Shown: one piece after another, positions 34,791 through 48,517 of the stretch
Numbering within the stretch: position 1 is the first letter of the stretch
How the letters are laid out: every line of letters starts with the position of its first letter
Assembly (NCBI GenBank): GCA_012932295.1
Contig: JAAONU010000019.1
Coordinates: 20,097,908 to 20,161,907 of the forward strand
Source: Cyclina sinensis
Lineage: Eukaryota; Mollusca; Bivalvia; Venerida; Veneridae
Direction of reading: 5' to 3'
DNA: 64,000 bases
The notes under the pieces: generated by a model
The model's input: the letters and a program-made list of their open reading frames with translations, nothing else
Databases searched by the model: none
What the model was told of the DNA's origin: nothing
Translations under genes and position numbers: made by a program

Positions 34791-37700
34791 ACAGACCTAT
34801 CAGGACAAATATTTATTAATAACTTTTCACAATAATTGTTTCTCTGGAGTGCCGACAGAGGATATTGTATGATTTTACCTATAAACCTACTTTTTACCCT
34901 ACTGGCCTTCTTCTGAACCTAACATAGACCTATTAGGACACAAAATTTTTAATAACTTTTCAGAATAATTGTTTCTCAGGAGTGCCGACAGAGGATATTC
35001 TATGATTTTACCAATAAACCTACTTTTTACCCTACTGGCCTACTTCTAAACCGAACACAGACCTATCAGGACAACTATTTTTTAATAACTTTTCAGAATA
35101 ATTGTTTCTCAGGAGTGCCGACAGAGGATATTCTATGATTTTACATATAAACCTACTTTTTACCCTACTGGCCTACTTCTGAACCTAACACAGACCTATC
35201 AGGACAAATATTTTGTAATAACTTTTTACCAGAATTCTTTCTCTGGAGTGCCGACAGAGGATATTGTATGACTTTACCTATGAACCTACTTTTTACCCTA
35301 CTGGCCTACTTTTGAACCTAACTTAGACCTATCAGGACAAATATTTGTTAATAACTTTTCACAATAATTGTTTCTCTGGAGTGCCGACAGAGGATATTGT
35401 ATGATTTTACCTGTATACCTACTTCTTACCCTACTGGCCAACTTTTGAACCTAATATAGACCTATCAGGACAAATATTTTTTAACAACTTTTCAGAATAA
35501 TTGTTTCTCAGGACTGACGACAGAGGATATTCAATGATTTTACCTATAAACCTACTTTTTACCCTACTGGCCCACTTTTGAACTTAACACAGACCTATCA
35601 GGACAAATATTTTGTAATAACTTTTCACAATAATTGTTTCTCTGGAGTGCCGACAGAGCATATTGTATAATTTTACCTATGAACCTACTTTTTACCCTAC
35701 TGGCCTACTATTGAACCTAACACAGACCTATCAGGACAAATATTTGTTAATAACTTTTCACAATAATTGTTTCTCTGGAGTGCCGACAGAGGATATTTTA
35801 TGATTTTACCTATAAACCTACTTTTTATCCTACTGGCCCACTTTTGAACCTAACACAGACCTATCAGGACAGATATTTGTTAATTACTTTTCAGAATAAT
35901 TGTTTCACTGGAGTGCCGACAGAGGATATTGTTTGATTTTACCTATGAACCTACTTTTTACACTTTTGCCCCACTTTTGAATCTAATATAGACTTATCAG
36001 GACAAATGTTTTGATAAATTTTCAGCATTTGGTGCTATACAGCCTCTAGGATGATTACATACTTCCTGATCCCATGTGACCCACTTCTGAACATGACCTA
36101 GGTATATCAAGACAAACATTACTTTTAGTGATGATTATTGAGAAAACATGACAAGTAGATGGTGGACATGATTTTCTTTGATTTGGCGTGGTGACCCAAT
36201 TTTTAATCTTACTTATTTAACATATATGACACAGTCTCAAACTTATCCTAAATATTATGGACACAAAATTTAATATTTTCTAAAATTTTCATCATCTTTG
36301 AGTGGAAAATATGGCCTTTTACATTATGAAATTTTTGACCCAAGTTACCAACTTTTGAAGATGACCTTTATAAATCAGGACAAACATTTTATAACTCTTC
36401 CGAATGGTTGTTTCTCTGGAGTGCCGACAGAGGATATTCTATGATTTTACCTATAAACCTACTTTTTACCCTACTGGCCCACTTTTGAAGCTAACACAGA
36501 CCTATCAGGACAAATATTTGTTAATAACTTTTCACAATAATTGTTTCTCTGGAGTGCCGATGGAGGATATTGTATGATTTTACCTATAACCTACTTTTTA
36601 CCCTTTTGGCCCACTCTTGAACCTAACATAGAACTATCAGGACAGATGTTTTGACAAATTTTCAGCATTTGGCGCTATAGAGCCTCTAGGATGATTATAT
36701 ATTTCCTCATCCCCTGTGACCCACTTCTGAGCATGACCTAGATACATCAAGACAAACATTACATTTTGTGATGATTATTGAGAAGACATGACAAGTAGAT
36801 GGTTGACATGGTTTTCCTTAATTTGGCTTGGTGACTCAGTTTCTAATCATACTAATTTAACCTATATGACTTAGATCCAAACTTACAATAAATATTATAG
36901 ACACAAATATTTTCTAAAATTTTCATCATCTTTAAGGAGCAAATATGGCCTTTTACATGGTGACTTTTTTCTGACCAAGGTAATCAACTTCTGAACATGG
37001 CCAATATATATCTTATGACAAGATTTTAATAACTTTTCAGAATGATTGTTTCTCTAAAGTGCCGACAGAGGATATTGTATGATTTTACCTGTATACCTAC
37101 TTCTTACCCTACTGGCCAACTTTTGAACCTAACATAGACCTATCAGGACAAATATTTTTTAACAACTTTTCAGAATAATTGTTTCTCAGGAGTGCCGACA
37201 GAGGATATTCAATGATTTTACCTATAAACCTACTTTTTACCCTACTGGCCCACTTTTGAACCTAACACAGACCTATCAGGACAAATATTTTGTAATAACT
37301 TTTCACCATAATTGTTTCTCTGGAGTGCCGACAGAGCATATTGTATAATTTTACATATGAACCTACTTTTTACCCTACTGGCCTACTTTTGAACCTAACA
37401 CAGACCTATCAGGACAAATATTTGTTAATAACTTTTCACAATAATTGTTTCTCTGGAGTGCCAACAGAGGATATTGTATTATTTTACCTATAAACCTACT
37501 TTTTACCCTACTGGCCTTCTTCTGAACCTAACATAGACCTATTAGGACAAAAAATTTTGAATAACTTTTCAGAATAATTGTTTCTCAAAAGTGCCGACAG
37601 AGGATATTCTATGATTTTACCTATAAACCTACTTTTTACCCTACTGGCCCACTTTTGAACCTAACACAGACCTATCAGGACAAATATTTGTTAATAACTT

Positions 37701-39479
37701 TTCACAATAATTGTTTCTCTGGAGTGCCGATGGAGGATATTGTATGATTTTACCTATAACCTACTTTTTACCCTTTTGGCCCACTCTTGAACCTAACATA
37801 GAACTATCAGGACAGATGTTTTGACAAATTTTCAGCATTTGGCGCTATAGAGCCTCTAGGATGATTATATATTTCCTCATCCCCTGTGACCCACTTCTAA
37901 GCATGACCTAGATACATCAAGACAAACATTACATTTTGTGATGATTATTGAGAAGACATGACAAGTAGATGGTTGACATGGTTTTCCTTAATTTGGCTTG
38001 GTGACTCAGTTTCTAATCATACTAATTTAACCTATATGACTTAGATCCAAACTTACAATAAATATTATAGACACAAATATTTTCTAAAATTTTCATCATC
38101 TTTAAGGAGCAAATATGGCCTTTTACATGGTGACTTTTTTCTGACCAAGGTAATCAACTTCTGAACATGGCCAATATATATCTTATGACAAGATTTTAAC
38201 AACTTTTCAGAATGATTGTTTCTCTAAAGTGCCGACAGAGGATATTGTATGATTTTACCTATAAACCTACTTTTTACCCTACTGGCCCACTTTTGAACCT
38301 AACACAGACCTATCAGGACAAATATTTTGTAATAACTTTTCACCATAATTGTTTCTCTGGAGTGCCGACAGAGCATATTGTATAATTTTACCTATGAACC
38401 TACTTTTTACCCTACTGGCCTACTTTTGAACCTAACACAGACCTATCAGGACAAATATTTGTTAATAACTTTTCACAATAATTGTTTCTCTGGAGTGCCG
38501 ACAGAGGATATTGTATTATTTTACCTATAAACCTACTTTTTACCCTACTGGCCTTCTTCTGAACCTAACATAGACCTATTAGGACAAAAAATTTTTAATA
38601 ACTTTTCAGAATAATTGTTTCTCAAAAGTGCCGACAGAGGATATTCTATGATTTTACCTATAAACCTACTTTTTACCCTACTGGCCTACTTCTGAACCTA
38701 ACACAGACCTATCAGGACAAATATTTTTCAATAACTTTTCAGAATAATTGTTTCTCAGGAGTGCCAACAGAGGATATTCTATGATTTTACATATAAACCT
38801 ACATTTTACCCTACTGGCCCACTTTTGAACCTAACACAGACCTATCAGGACAAATATATGTTAATAACTTTTCACCATAATTTTTTCTCTGGAGTGCCGA
38901 CAGAGGATATTGTATGATTTTACCTATGAACCTACTTATTACCCTACTAGCCTACTTTTGAACCTAACTTAGACCTATCAGGACAAATATTTGTTAATAA
39001 CTTTTCACAATAATTGTTTCTCTGGAGTGCCTACAGAGGATATTGTATGATTTTACCTGTATACCTACTTCTTACCCTACTGGCCAACTTTTGAACCTAA
39101 CACAGACCTATCAGGACAAATATTTTTTAACAACTTTTCAGAATAATTGTTTCTCAGGAGTGCCGACAGAGGATATTCAATGATTTTACCTATAAACCTA
39201 CTTTTTACCCTACTGGCCCACTTTTGAACCTAACACAGACCTATCAGGACAAATATTTTGTAATAACTTTTCACCATAATTGTTTCTCTGGAGTGCCGAC
39301 AGAGCATATTGTATAATTTTACCTATGAACCTACTTTTTACCCTACTGGCCTACTTTTGAACCTAACAGAGACCTATCAGGACAAATATTTGTTAATAAC
39401 TTTTCACAATAATTGTTTCTCTGGAGTGCCGACAGAGGATATTGTATGATTTTACCTATAAACCTACTTTTTACCCTAC

Positions 39480-42400
39480 TGGCCTACTTCTGAACCTAAC
39501 ATAGACCTATCAGGACAACTATTTTTTAATAACTTTTCAGAATCATTGTTTCTCAGGAGTGCCGACAGAGGATATTCTATGATTTTACCTATAAATCTAC
39601 ATTTTACCCTACTGGCCTACTTCTGAACCTAACACAGACCTATCAGGACAACTATTTTTCAATAACTTTTCAGAATAATTGTTTCTCAGGAGTGCCGACA
39701 GAGGATATTCTATGATTTTACATATAAACCTACTTTTTACCCTACTGGCCCACTTTTGAACCTAACACAGACCTATCAGGATGAATATTTGTTCAAAACT
39801 TTTCACCATATTTTTTTCTCTGGAGTGCCGACAGAGCATATTGTATAATTTTACCCATGAAACTACTTTTCACCCTACTGGCCTACTTTTGAACCTAACA
39901 CAGACCAATCAGGACAAATATTTGTTAATAACTTTTCACAATAATTGTTTCTCTGGAGTGCCGACAGAGGATATTGTATGATTTTACCTATAAACCTACT
40001 TTTTACCCTACTGGCTTTCTTCTGAACCTAACATAGACCTATTAGGACAAACATTTTTTAATAACTTTTCAGAATAATTGTTTCTCAGTAGTGCCGACAG
40101 AGGATATTCTATGATTTTACCTATAAACTTACTTTTTACCCTACTGGCCTACTTTTGAATCTAACTTAGACCTATCAGGACAAATATTTGTTAATAACTT
40201 TTCACAATAATTGTTTCTCTGGAGTGCCGACAGAGGATATTATATGATTTTACCTGTATACCTACTTCTTACCCTACTGGCCAACTTTTGAACCTAACAT
40301 AGACCTATCAGGACAAATATTTTTTAACAACTTTTCAGAATAATTGTTTCTCAGGAGTGCCGACAGAGGATATTCAATGATTTTACCTATAAACTTACTT
40401 TTTACCCTACTGGCCCACTTTTGAACTTAACACAGACCTATCAGGACAAATATTTTGTAATAACTTTTCACCATAATTGTTTCTCTGGAGTGCCGACAGC
40501 ATATTGTATAATTTTTACACATGAAATTACTTTTTACCCTACTGGCCTACTTTTGAACCTAACACAGACCTATCAGGACAAATATTTGTTAATAACTTTT
40601 CACAATAATTGTTTCTCTGGAGTGCCGACAGAGGATATTGTATGATTTTACCTATAAACCTACTTTTTACCCTACTGGCCTTCTTCTGAACCTAACATAG
40701 ACCTATCAGGACACAAAATTTTTAATAACTTTTCAGAATAATTGTTTCTCAGGAGTGCCGACAGAGGATATTCTATGATTTTACCAATAAACCTACTTTT
40801 TACCCTACTGGCCTACTTCTAAACCGAACACAGACCTATCAGGACAACTATTTTTTAATAACTTTTCAGAATAATTGTTTCTCAGGAGTGCCGACAGAGG
40901 ATATTCTATGATTTTACATATAAACTTACTTTTTACCCTACTGGCCTACTTCTGAACCTAACACAGACCTATCAGGACAAATATTTTGTAATAACTTTTC
41001 ACCAGAATTTTTTCTCTGGAGTGCCGACAGAGGATATTGTATGATTTTACCTATAAACCTACTTTTTACCCTACTGGCCTACTTCTGAACCTAACATAGA
41101 CCTATCAGGACAACTATTTTTTAATAACTTTTCAGAATCATTGTTTCTCAGAAGTGACGACAGAGGATATTCTATGATTTTACCTATAAACCTACATTTT
41201 ACCCTACTGGCCTACTTCTGAACCTAACACAGACCTATCAGGACAACTATTTTTCAATAACTTTTCAGAATAATTGTTTCTCAGGAGTGCCGACAGAGGA
41301 TATTCTATGATTTTACATATAAACCTACTTTTTACCCTACTGGCCCACTTTTGAACCTAACACAGACCTATCAGGATGAATATTTGTTCAAAACTTTTCA
41401 CCATATTTTTTTCTCTGGAGTGCCGACAGAGCATATTGTATAATTTTACCCATGAAACTACTTTTCACCCTACTGGCCTACTTTTGAACCTAACACAGAC
41501 CAATCAGGACAAATATTTGTTAATAACTTTTCACAATAATTGTTTCTCTGGAGTGCCGACAGAGGATATTGTATGATTTTACCTATAAACCTACTTTTTA
41601 CCCTACTGGCTTTCTTCTGAACCTAACATAGACCTATTAGGACAAACATTTTTTAATAACTTTTCAGAATAATTGTTTCTCAGTAGTGCCGACAGAGGAT
41701 ATTCTATGATTTTACCTATAAACTTACTTTTTACCCTACTGGCCTACTTTTGAATCTAACTTAGACCTATCAGGACAAATATTTGTTAATAACTTTTCAC
41801 AATAATTGTTTCTCTGGAGTGCCGACAGAGGATATTATATGATTTTACCTGTATACTTACTTCTTACCCTACTGGCCAACTTTTGAACCTAACATAGACC
41901 TATCAGGACAAATATTTTTTAACAACTTTTCAGAAAAATTGTTTCTCAGGAGTGCCGACAGAGGATATTCAATGATTTTACCTATAAACCTACTTTTTAC
42001 CCTACTGGCCCACATTTGAACTTAACACAGACCTATCAGGACAAATATTTTGTAATAACTTTTCACCATAATTGTTTCTCTGGAGTGCCGACAGAGCATA
42101 TTGTATAATTTTTACCCATGAAATTACTTTTTACCCTACTGGCCTACTTTTGAACCTAACACAGACCTATCAGGACAAATATTTGTTAATAACTTTTCAC
42201 AATAATTGTTTCTCTGGAGTGCCGACAGAGGATATTGTATGATTTTACCTTTAAACCTACTTTTTACCCTACTGGCCTTCTTCTGAACCTAACATAGACC
42301 TATCAGGACACAAAATTTTTAATAACTTTTCAGAATAATTGTTTCTCAGGAGTGCCGACAGAGGATATTCTATGATTTTACCAATAAACCTACTTTTTAC

Positions 42401-42680
42401 CCTACTGGCCTACTTCTAAACCGAACACAGACCTATCAGGACAACTATTTTTTAATAACTTTTCAGAATAATTGTTTCATAGGAGTGCCGACAGAGGATA
42501 TTCTATGATTTTACATATAAACTTACTTTTTACCCTACTGGCCTACTTCTGAACCTAACACAGACCTATCAGGACAAATATTTTGTAATAACTTTTCACC
42601 AGAATTTTTTCTCTGGAGTGCCGACAGAGGATATTGTTTTACTTATGAACCTACTTTTTACCCTACTGGCCTACTTTTGA
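39480..42680 (+). repeat. 1,595-bp tandem duplication (about twelve monomers)
   Basis: The frames at 39,781-39,981 and 41,376-41,576 encode identical 66-residue peptides, and the surrounding monomers match in order at the same 1,595-bp offset. The offset is one base short of twelve 133-bp monomers. Confidence 0.8.
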
Positions 42681-43479
42681 ACCTAACTTAGACCTATCAG
42701 GACAAATATTTGTTAATAACTTTTCACAATAATTGTTTCTCTGGAGTGCCGACCGAGGATATTGTATGATTTTACATGTATACCTACTTCTTACCCTACT
42801 GGCCAAATTTTGAACCTAACATAGACCTATCAGGACAAATATTTTTTAACAACTTTTCAGAATAATTGTTTCTCAGGAGTGCCGACAGAGGATATTCTAT
42901 GATTTTACCTATAAACCTACTTTTTACCCTACTGGCCCACTTTTGAACCTAACACAGACCTATCAGGACAAATATTTTGTAATAACTTTTCACCATAATT
43001 GTTTCTCTGGAGTGCCGACAGAGCATATTGTATAATTTTACCCATGAACCTACTTTTTACCCTACTGGCCTACTTTTGAACCTAACACAGACCTATCAGG
43101 ACAAATATTTGTTAATAGCTTTTCACAATAATTGTTTCTCTGGAGTGCTGACAGAGGATATTGTATGATTTTACCTATAAACCTACTTTTTTCCCTACTG
43201 ACCTTCTTCTGAACCTAACATAGACCTATTAGGACAAATATTTTTTAATAACTTTTCAGAATAATTGTTTCTCAGGAGTGCCGACAGAGGATATTCTATG
43301 ATTTTACCTATAAACCTACTTTTTACCCTACTGGCCCACTTTTGAACCTAACACAGACCTATCAGGACAAATATTTGTTAATAACTTTTCACAATAATTG
43401 TTTCTCTGGAGTGTCGACGGAGGATATTGTATGATTTTACCTATAACCTACTTTTTACCCTTTTGGCCTATTCTTGAAC

Positions 43480-46400
43480 CTAACATAGAACTATCAGGAC
43501 AGATGTTTTGACAAATTTTCAGCATTTGGCACTATAGAGCCTCTAGGATTATTATATATTTCCTCATCCCCCCCTGTGACCCACTTCCGAGCATGGCCTA
43601 GATATATCAAGACAAACATTACATTTTGTGATGATTATTGAGAAGACATGAGAAGTAGATGGTTGACATGGTTTTACTTAATTTGGCTTGGTGACTCAGT
43701 TTCTAATCATACTAATTTAACCTATATGACATAGTTCCAAACTTACAATAAATATTATGGACACAAATATTTTCTAAAATTTTCATCATCTTTAAGGAGC
43801 AAATATGGCCTTTTACATGGTGACTTTTTTTGACCGAGGTAATCAACTTCTGAACATGGCCAATATATATATTATGACAAGATTTTAAACACTTTTCAGA
43901 ATGATTGTTTCTCTGGAGTGCCGACAGAGGATATTGTATGATTTTACCTGTATACCTACTTCTTACCCTACTGGCCAACTTTTGAACCTAACACAGACCT
44001 ATCAGGACGAATATTTTTTAATAACTTTTCAGAATAATTCTTTCTCAGGAGTGCCGACAGAGGATATTCAATGATTTTACCTATAAACCTACTTTTTACC
44101 CTACTGGCCCACTTTTGAACCTAACACAGACCTAGCAGGACAAATATTTTGTAATAACTTTTCACCATAATTGTTTCTCTGGAGTGCCGACAGAGCATAT
44201 TGTATAATTTTACCTATAAACCTACTTTTTACCCTACTGGCCCACTTTTGAACCTAAAACAGACCTATCAGGACAAATATTTTGTAATAACTTTTCACCA
44301 TAATTGTTTCTCTGGAGTGCCGACAGAGCATATTGTATAATTTTACCTATGAACTTACTTTTTACCCTACTGGTCTACTTTTGAACCTAACACAGACCTA
44401 TCAGGACAAATATTTGTTAACAACTTTTCACAATAATTGTTTCTCTGGAGTGCCGACAGAGGATATTCTATGATTTTACCTATAAACCTACTTTTTACTC
44501 TACTGGCCCACTTTTGAACCTAACACAGACCTATCAGGACAAATATTTGTTAATAACTTTTCACCATAATTGTTTCTCTGGAGTGCCGACAGAGCATATT
44601 GTATAATTTTACCAATGAACCTACTTTTTACCCTACTGGCCTACTTTTGAACCTAACACAGACCTATCAGGACAAATATTTGTTAATAGCTTTTCACAAT
44701 AATTGTTTCTCTGGAGTGCTGACAGAGGATATTGTATGATTTTACCTATAAACCTACTTTTTTCCCTACTGACCTTCTTCTGAACCTAACATAGATCTAT
44801 TAGGACAAATATTTTTTAATAACTTTTCAGAATAATTGTTTCTCTGGAGTGCCGACAGAGGATATTGTATGATTTTACCTGTATACCTACTTCTTACCCT
44901 ACTGGCCAACTTTTGAACCTAACACAGACCTATCAGGACAAATATTTGTTAATAACTTTTCACAATAATTGTTTCTCTGGAGTGTCGACGGAGGATATTG
45001 TATGATTTTACCTATAACCTACTTTTTACCCTTTTGGCCCATTCTTGAACCTAACATAGAACTATCAGGACAGATGTTTTGACAAATTTTCAGCATTTGG
45101 CGCTATAGAGCCTCTAGGATTATTATATATTTCCTCATCCCCTGTGACCCACTTCTGAGCATGACCTAGATATATCAAGACAAACATTACATTTTGTGAT
45201 GATTATTGAGAAGACATGACAAGTAGATGGTTGACATGGTTTTACTTAATTTGGCTTGGTGACTCAGTTTCTAATCATACTAATTTAACCTAAATGACAT
45301 AGTTCCAAACTTACAATAAATATTATGGACACAAATATTTTCTAAAATTTTCATCATCTTTAAGGAGCAAATATGGCCTTTTACATGATGACTTTTTTTT
45401 GACCGAGGTAATCAACTTCTGAACATGGCCAATATATATATTATGACAAGATTTTAATAACTTTTCAGAATGATTGTTTCTCTGGAGTGCCGACAGAGGA
45501 TATTGTATGATTTTACCTGTATACCTACTTCTTACCCTACTGGCCTACTTTTGAACCTAACACAGACCTATCAGGACAAATATTTTTTAACAACTTTTCA
45601 GAATAATTCTTTCTCAGGAGTGCCGACAGAGGATATTCAATGATTTTACCTATAAACCTACTTTTTACCCTACTGGCCCACTTTTGAACCTAACACAGAC
45701 CTATCAGGACAAATATTTTGTAATAACTTTTCACCATAATTGTTTCTCTGGAGTGCCGACAGAGCATATTGTATAATTTTACCTATAAACCTACTTTTTA
45801 CCCTACTGGCCCACTTTTGAACCTAACACAGACCTATCAGGACAAATATTTGTAATAACTTTTCACCATAATTGTTTCTCTGGAGTGCCGACAGAGCATA
45901 TTGTATAATTTTACCTATGAACTTACTTTTTACCCTACTGGTCTACTTTTGAACCTAACACAGACCTATCAGGACAAATATTTGTTAATAACTTTTCACA
46001 ATAATTGTTTCTCTGGAGTGCCGACAGAGGATATTCTATGATTTTACCTATAAACCTACTTTTTATCCTACTGGCCCACTTTTGAACCTAACACAGACCT
46101 ATCAGGACAAATATTTGTAATAACTTTTCACCATAATTGTTTCTCTGGAGTGCCGACAGAGCATATTGTATAATTTTACCCATGAACCTACTTTTTACCC
46201 TACTGGCCTACTTTTGAACCTAACACAGACCTATCAGGACAAATATTTGTTAATAGCTTTTCACAATAATTGTTTCTCTGGAGTGCCGACAGAGGATATT
46301 GTATGATTTTACCTATAAACCTACTTTTTTCCCTACTGACCTTCTTCTGAACCTAACATAGACCTATTAGGACAAACATTTTTTAATAACTTTTCAGAAT

Positions 46401-47480
46401 AATTGTTTCTCAGGAGTGCCGACAGAGGATATTCTATGATTTTACCTATAAACCTACTTTTTACCCTACTGGCCCACTTTTGAACCTAACACAGACCTAT
46501 CAGGACAAATATTTGTTAATAACTTTTCACAATAATTGTTTCTCTGGAGTGTCGACGGAGGATATTGTATGATTTTACCTATAACCTACTTTTTACCCTT
46601 TTGGCCCATTCTTGAACCTAACATAGAACTATCAGGACAGATGTTTTGACAAATTTTCAGCATTTGGCGCTATAGAGCCTCTAGGATTATTATATATTTC
46701 CTCATCCCCTGTGACCCACTTCTGAGCATGACCTAGATATATCAAGACAAACATTACATTTTGTGATGATTATTGAGAAGACATGACAAGTAGATGGTTG
46801 ACATGGTTTTACTTAATTTGGCTTGGTGACTCAGTTTCTAATCATACTAATTTAACCTTTATGACATAGTTCCAAACTTACAATAAATATTATGGACACA
46901 AATATTTTCTAAAATTTTCATCATCTTTAAGGAGCAAATATGGCCTTTTACATGGTGACTTTTTTTTTGACCGAGGTAATCAACTTCTGAACATGGCCAA
47001 TATATATATTATGACAAGATTTTAAACACTTTTCAGAATGATTGTTTCTCTGGAGTGCCGACAGAGGATATTGTATGATTTTACCTGTATACCTACTTCT
47101 TACCCTACTGGCCAACTTTTGAACCTAACACAGACCTATCAGGACAAATATTTTTTAACAACTTTTCAGAATAATTCTTTCTCAGGAGTGCCGACAGAGG
47201 ATATTCAATGATTTTACCTATAAACCTACTTTTTACCCTACTGGCCCACTTTTGAACCTAACACAGACCTATCAGGACAAATATTTTGTAATAACTTTTC
47301 ACCATAATTGTTTCTCTGGAGTGCCGACAGAGCATATTGTATAATTTTACCTATGAACCTACTTTTTACCCTACTGGCCTACTTTTGAACCTAACACAGA
47401 CCTATCAGGACAAATATTTGTTAATAACTTTTCACAATAATTGTTTCTCTGGAGTGCCGACAGAGGATATTGTATGATTT
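43480..47480 (+). repeat. Three ~1.56-kb higher-order repeats
   Basis: Long blocks with 'tttacttaatttggcttggt' (an A replacing the usual C in 'tttccttaat') lie near 43,672, 45,241 and 46,808, about 1.56-1.57 kb apart. The private variant shared by all three shows they are one recent lineage. Confidence 0.7.
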
Positions 47481-47483
47481 TAC

Positions 47484-47491
47484 CTATAAAC
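47484..47491 (+). repeat. 8-bp target-site duplication, left copy
   Basis: CTATAAAC lies directly before the hAT-like element. It is identical to 48,510-48,517 and is part of the satellite monomer phrase 'acctataaacctac'. Confidence 0.9.
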
Positions 47492-48509
47492 TAGGGATGT
47501 AAATGAACGTTCGAACGTTCGAATGTTCGGACCCGATGCCGAACGTTCGAATGTAATTATGGCATTCGAATGCTCAGGAAAAATCTCTATATATTTTGTT
47601 TTCATTACAAAACTAAATCATAAAGTTTTGAAGAAGTAAGATAGGCGTTGTAAGTAGGTGAATTAACACCTATTGTTGCTTTAACACCCCAGTTAACACC
47701 TCTGGTCAGACGACCGTAATTATGCGTTGTTGGTGGCCTGTGCTTTAAGCAAGTTTCACCTACAATGGGTAAGACAAGAGATATTGGTATATCCGTGTCG
47801 AGTTAGGGGTCAAACGTGGAGACAGAATGATTGTTTTACAGAAAGAAACTAAATACACGAACGTGTCAGTCAGTTATTGCCGCTAACCCCGATTTGATTT
47901 TATTATACTGGCCCGATTTTTGGTTGTTTTATTCTGTCGCAAATTATCAAACAGTTCACGCGCTATCGCTACTATTCAGTTAAAATGTAAACGATGCTTT
48001 CCATACCTTGCGCTTGGTCTCATTTTCTTTTTCTTTTCGACCTTCTAAATATAAATTAAAATCGAATGGGGATTTACCAAAAAAGCATACCGGATACCGA
48101 GAAATACACCTTGTGTCAAGGAATTGGAAACACTCGGATTTTATCCAGTTAACCAGGTCGAGAAGCAATCTCCTGGCAGTGATCACCCCTTCATTCTTCC
48201 CTTAAAATAGCTGGATTTCAGATTTTTTTCTCTATTTTGTTTAATTATACTTGGAATTGCATTGATTAAACATGACTGGATGGAATTAAAAAAGCAACTT
48301 GAAAAAAAACAAAACATTTTGTTTATTTATTTTCGACCATTATCAATGGCATGCCTGTCGGCAGTGATTATTGTACTAAAAGGAAAGTAACTGCTTCGTA
48401 GAGGTTGGTCGAGAAGTTCAGTGAAAACTGAGAATGAGTTATTCGAACGTTCGAATGCAAACTGATCCGAACATTCGAATGCTAAAATGAACAAATTTTG
48501 CCATCCCTA
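47492..48509. mobile_element. Non-autonomous hAT-superfamily transposon, 1,018 bp
   Basis: The element begins TAGGGATG (47,492-47,499) and ends CATCCCTA (48,502-48,509), giving 8-bp terminal inverted repeats. An exact 8-bp target duplication, CTATAAAC, flanks it. T/CAGGG-type ends with 8-bp duplications are the signature of hAT elements. Subterminal palindromes of the type ATTCGAAT/GAACGTTC cluster within about 90 bp of the left end and about 80 bp of the right end, as expected for transposase-binding arrays. The interior is unrelated to the satellite. The longest frames are 65-68 codons on opposite strands (47,980-48,205) and show no recognisable transposase, so it would need a transposase supplied in trans. 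Confidence 0.88.
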
Positions 48510-48517
48510 CTATAAAC
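48510..48517 (+). repeat. 8-bp target-site duplication, right copy
   Basis: CTATAAAC directly follows the terminal CATCCCTA and restores the satellite monomer ('ctataaacctactttttac'). Confidence 0.9.

Noticed and set aside
39781..41576. Identical 66-residue plus-strand frames as duplicated genes
   Set aside because: They span ordinary 133-bp monomers within a 1,595-bp duplication. Identity reflects recent duplication of DNA, not coding constraint.
47980..48205. Transposase fragment inside the hAT element
   Set aside because: The two opposite-strand frames are short and show no BED finger, catalytic or dimerisation motif that I recognise.
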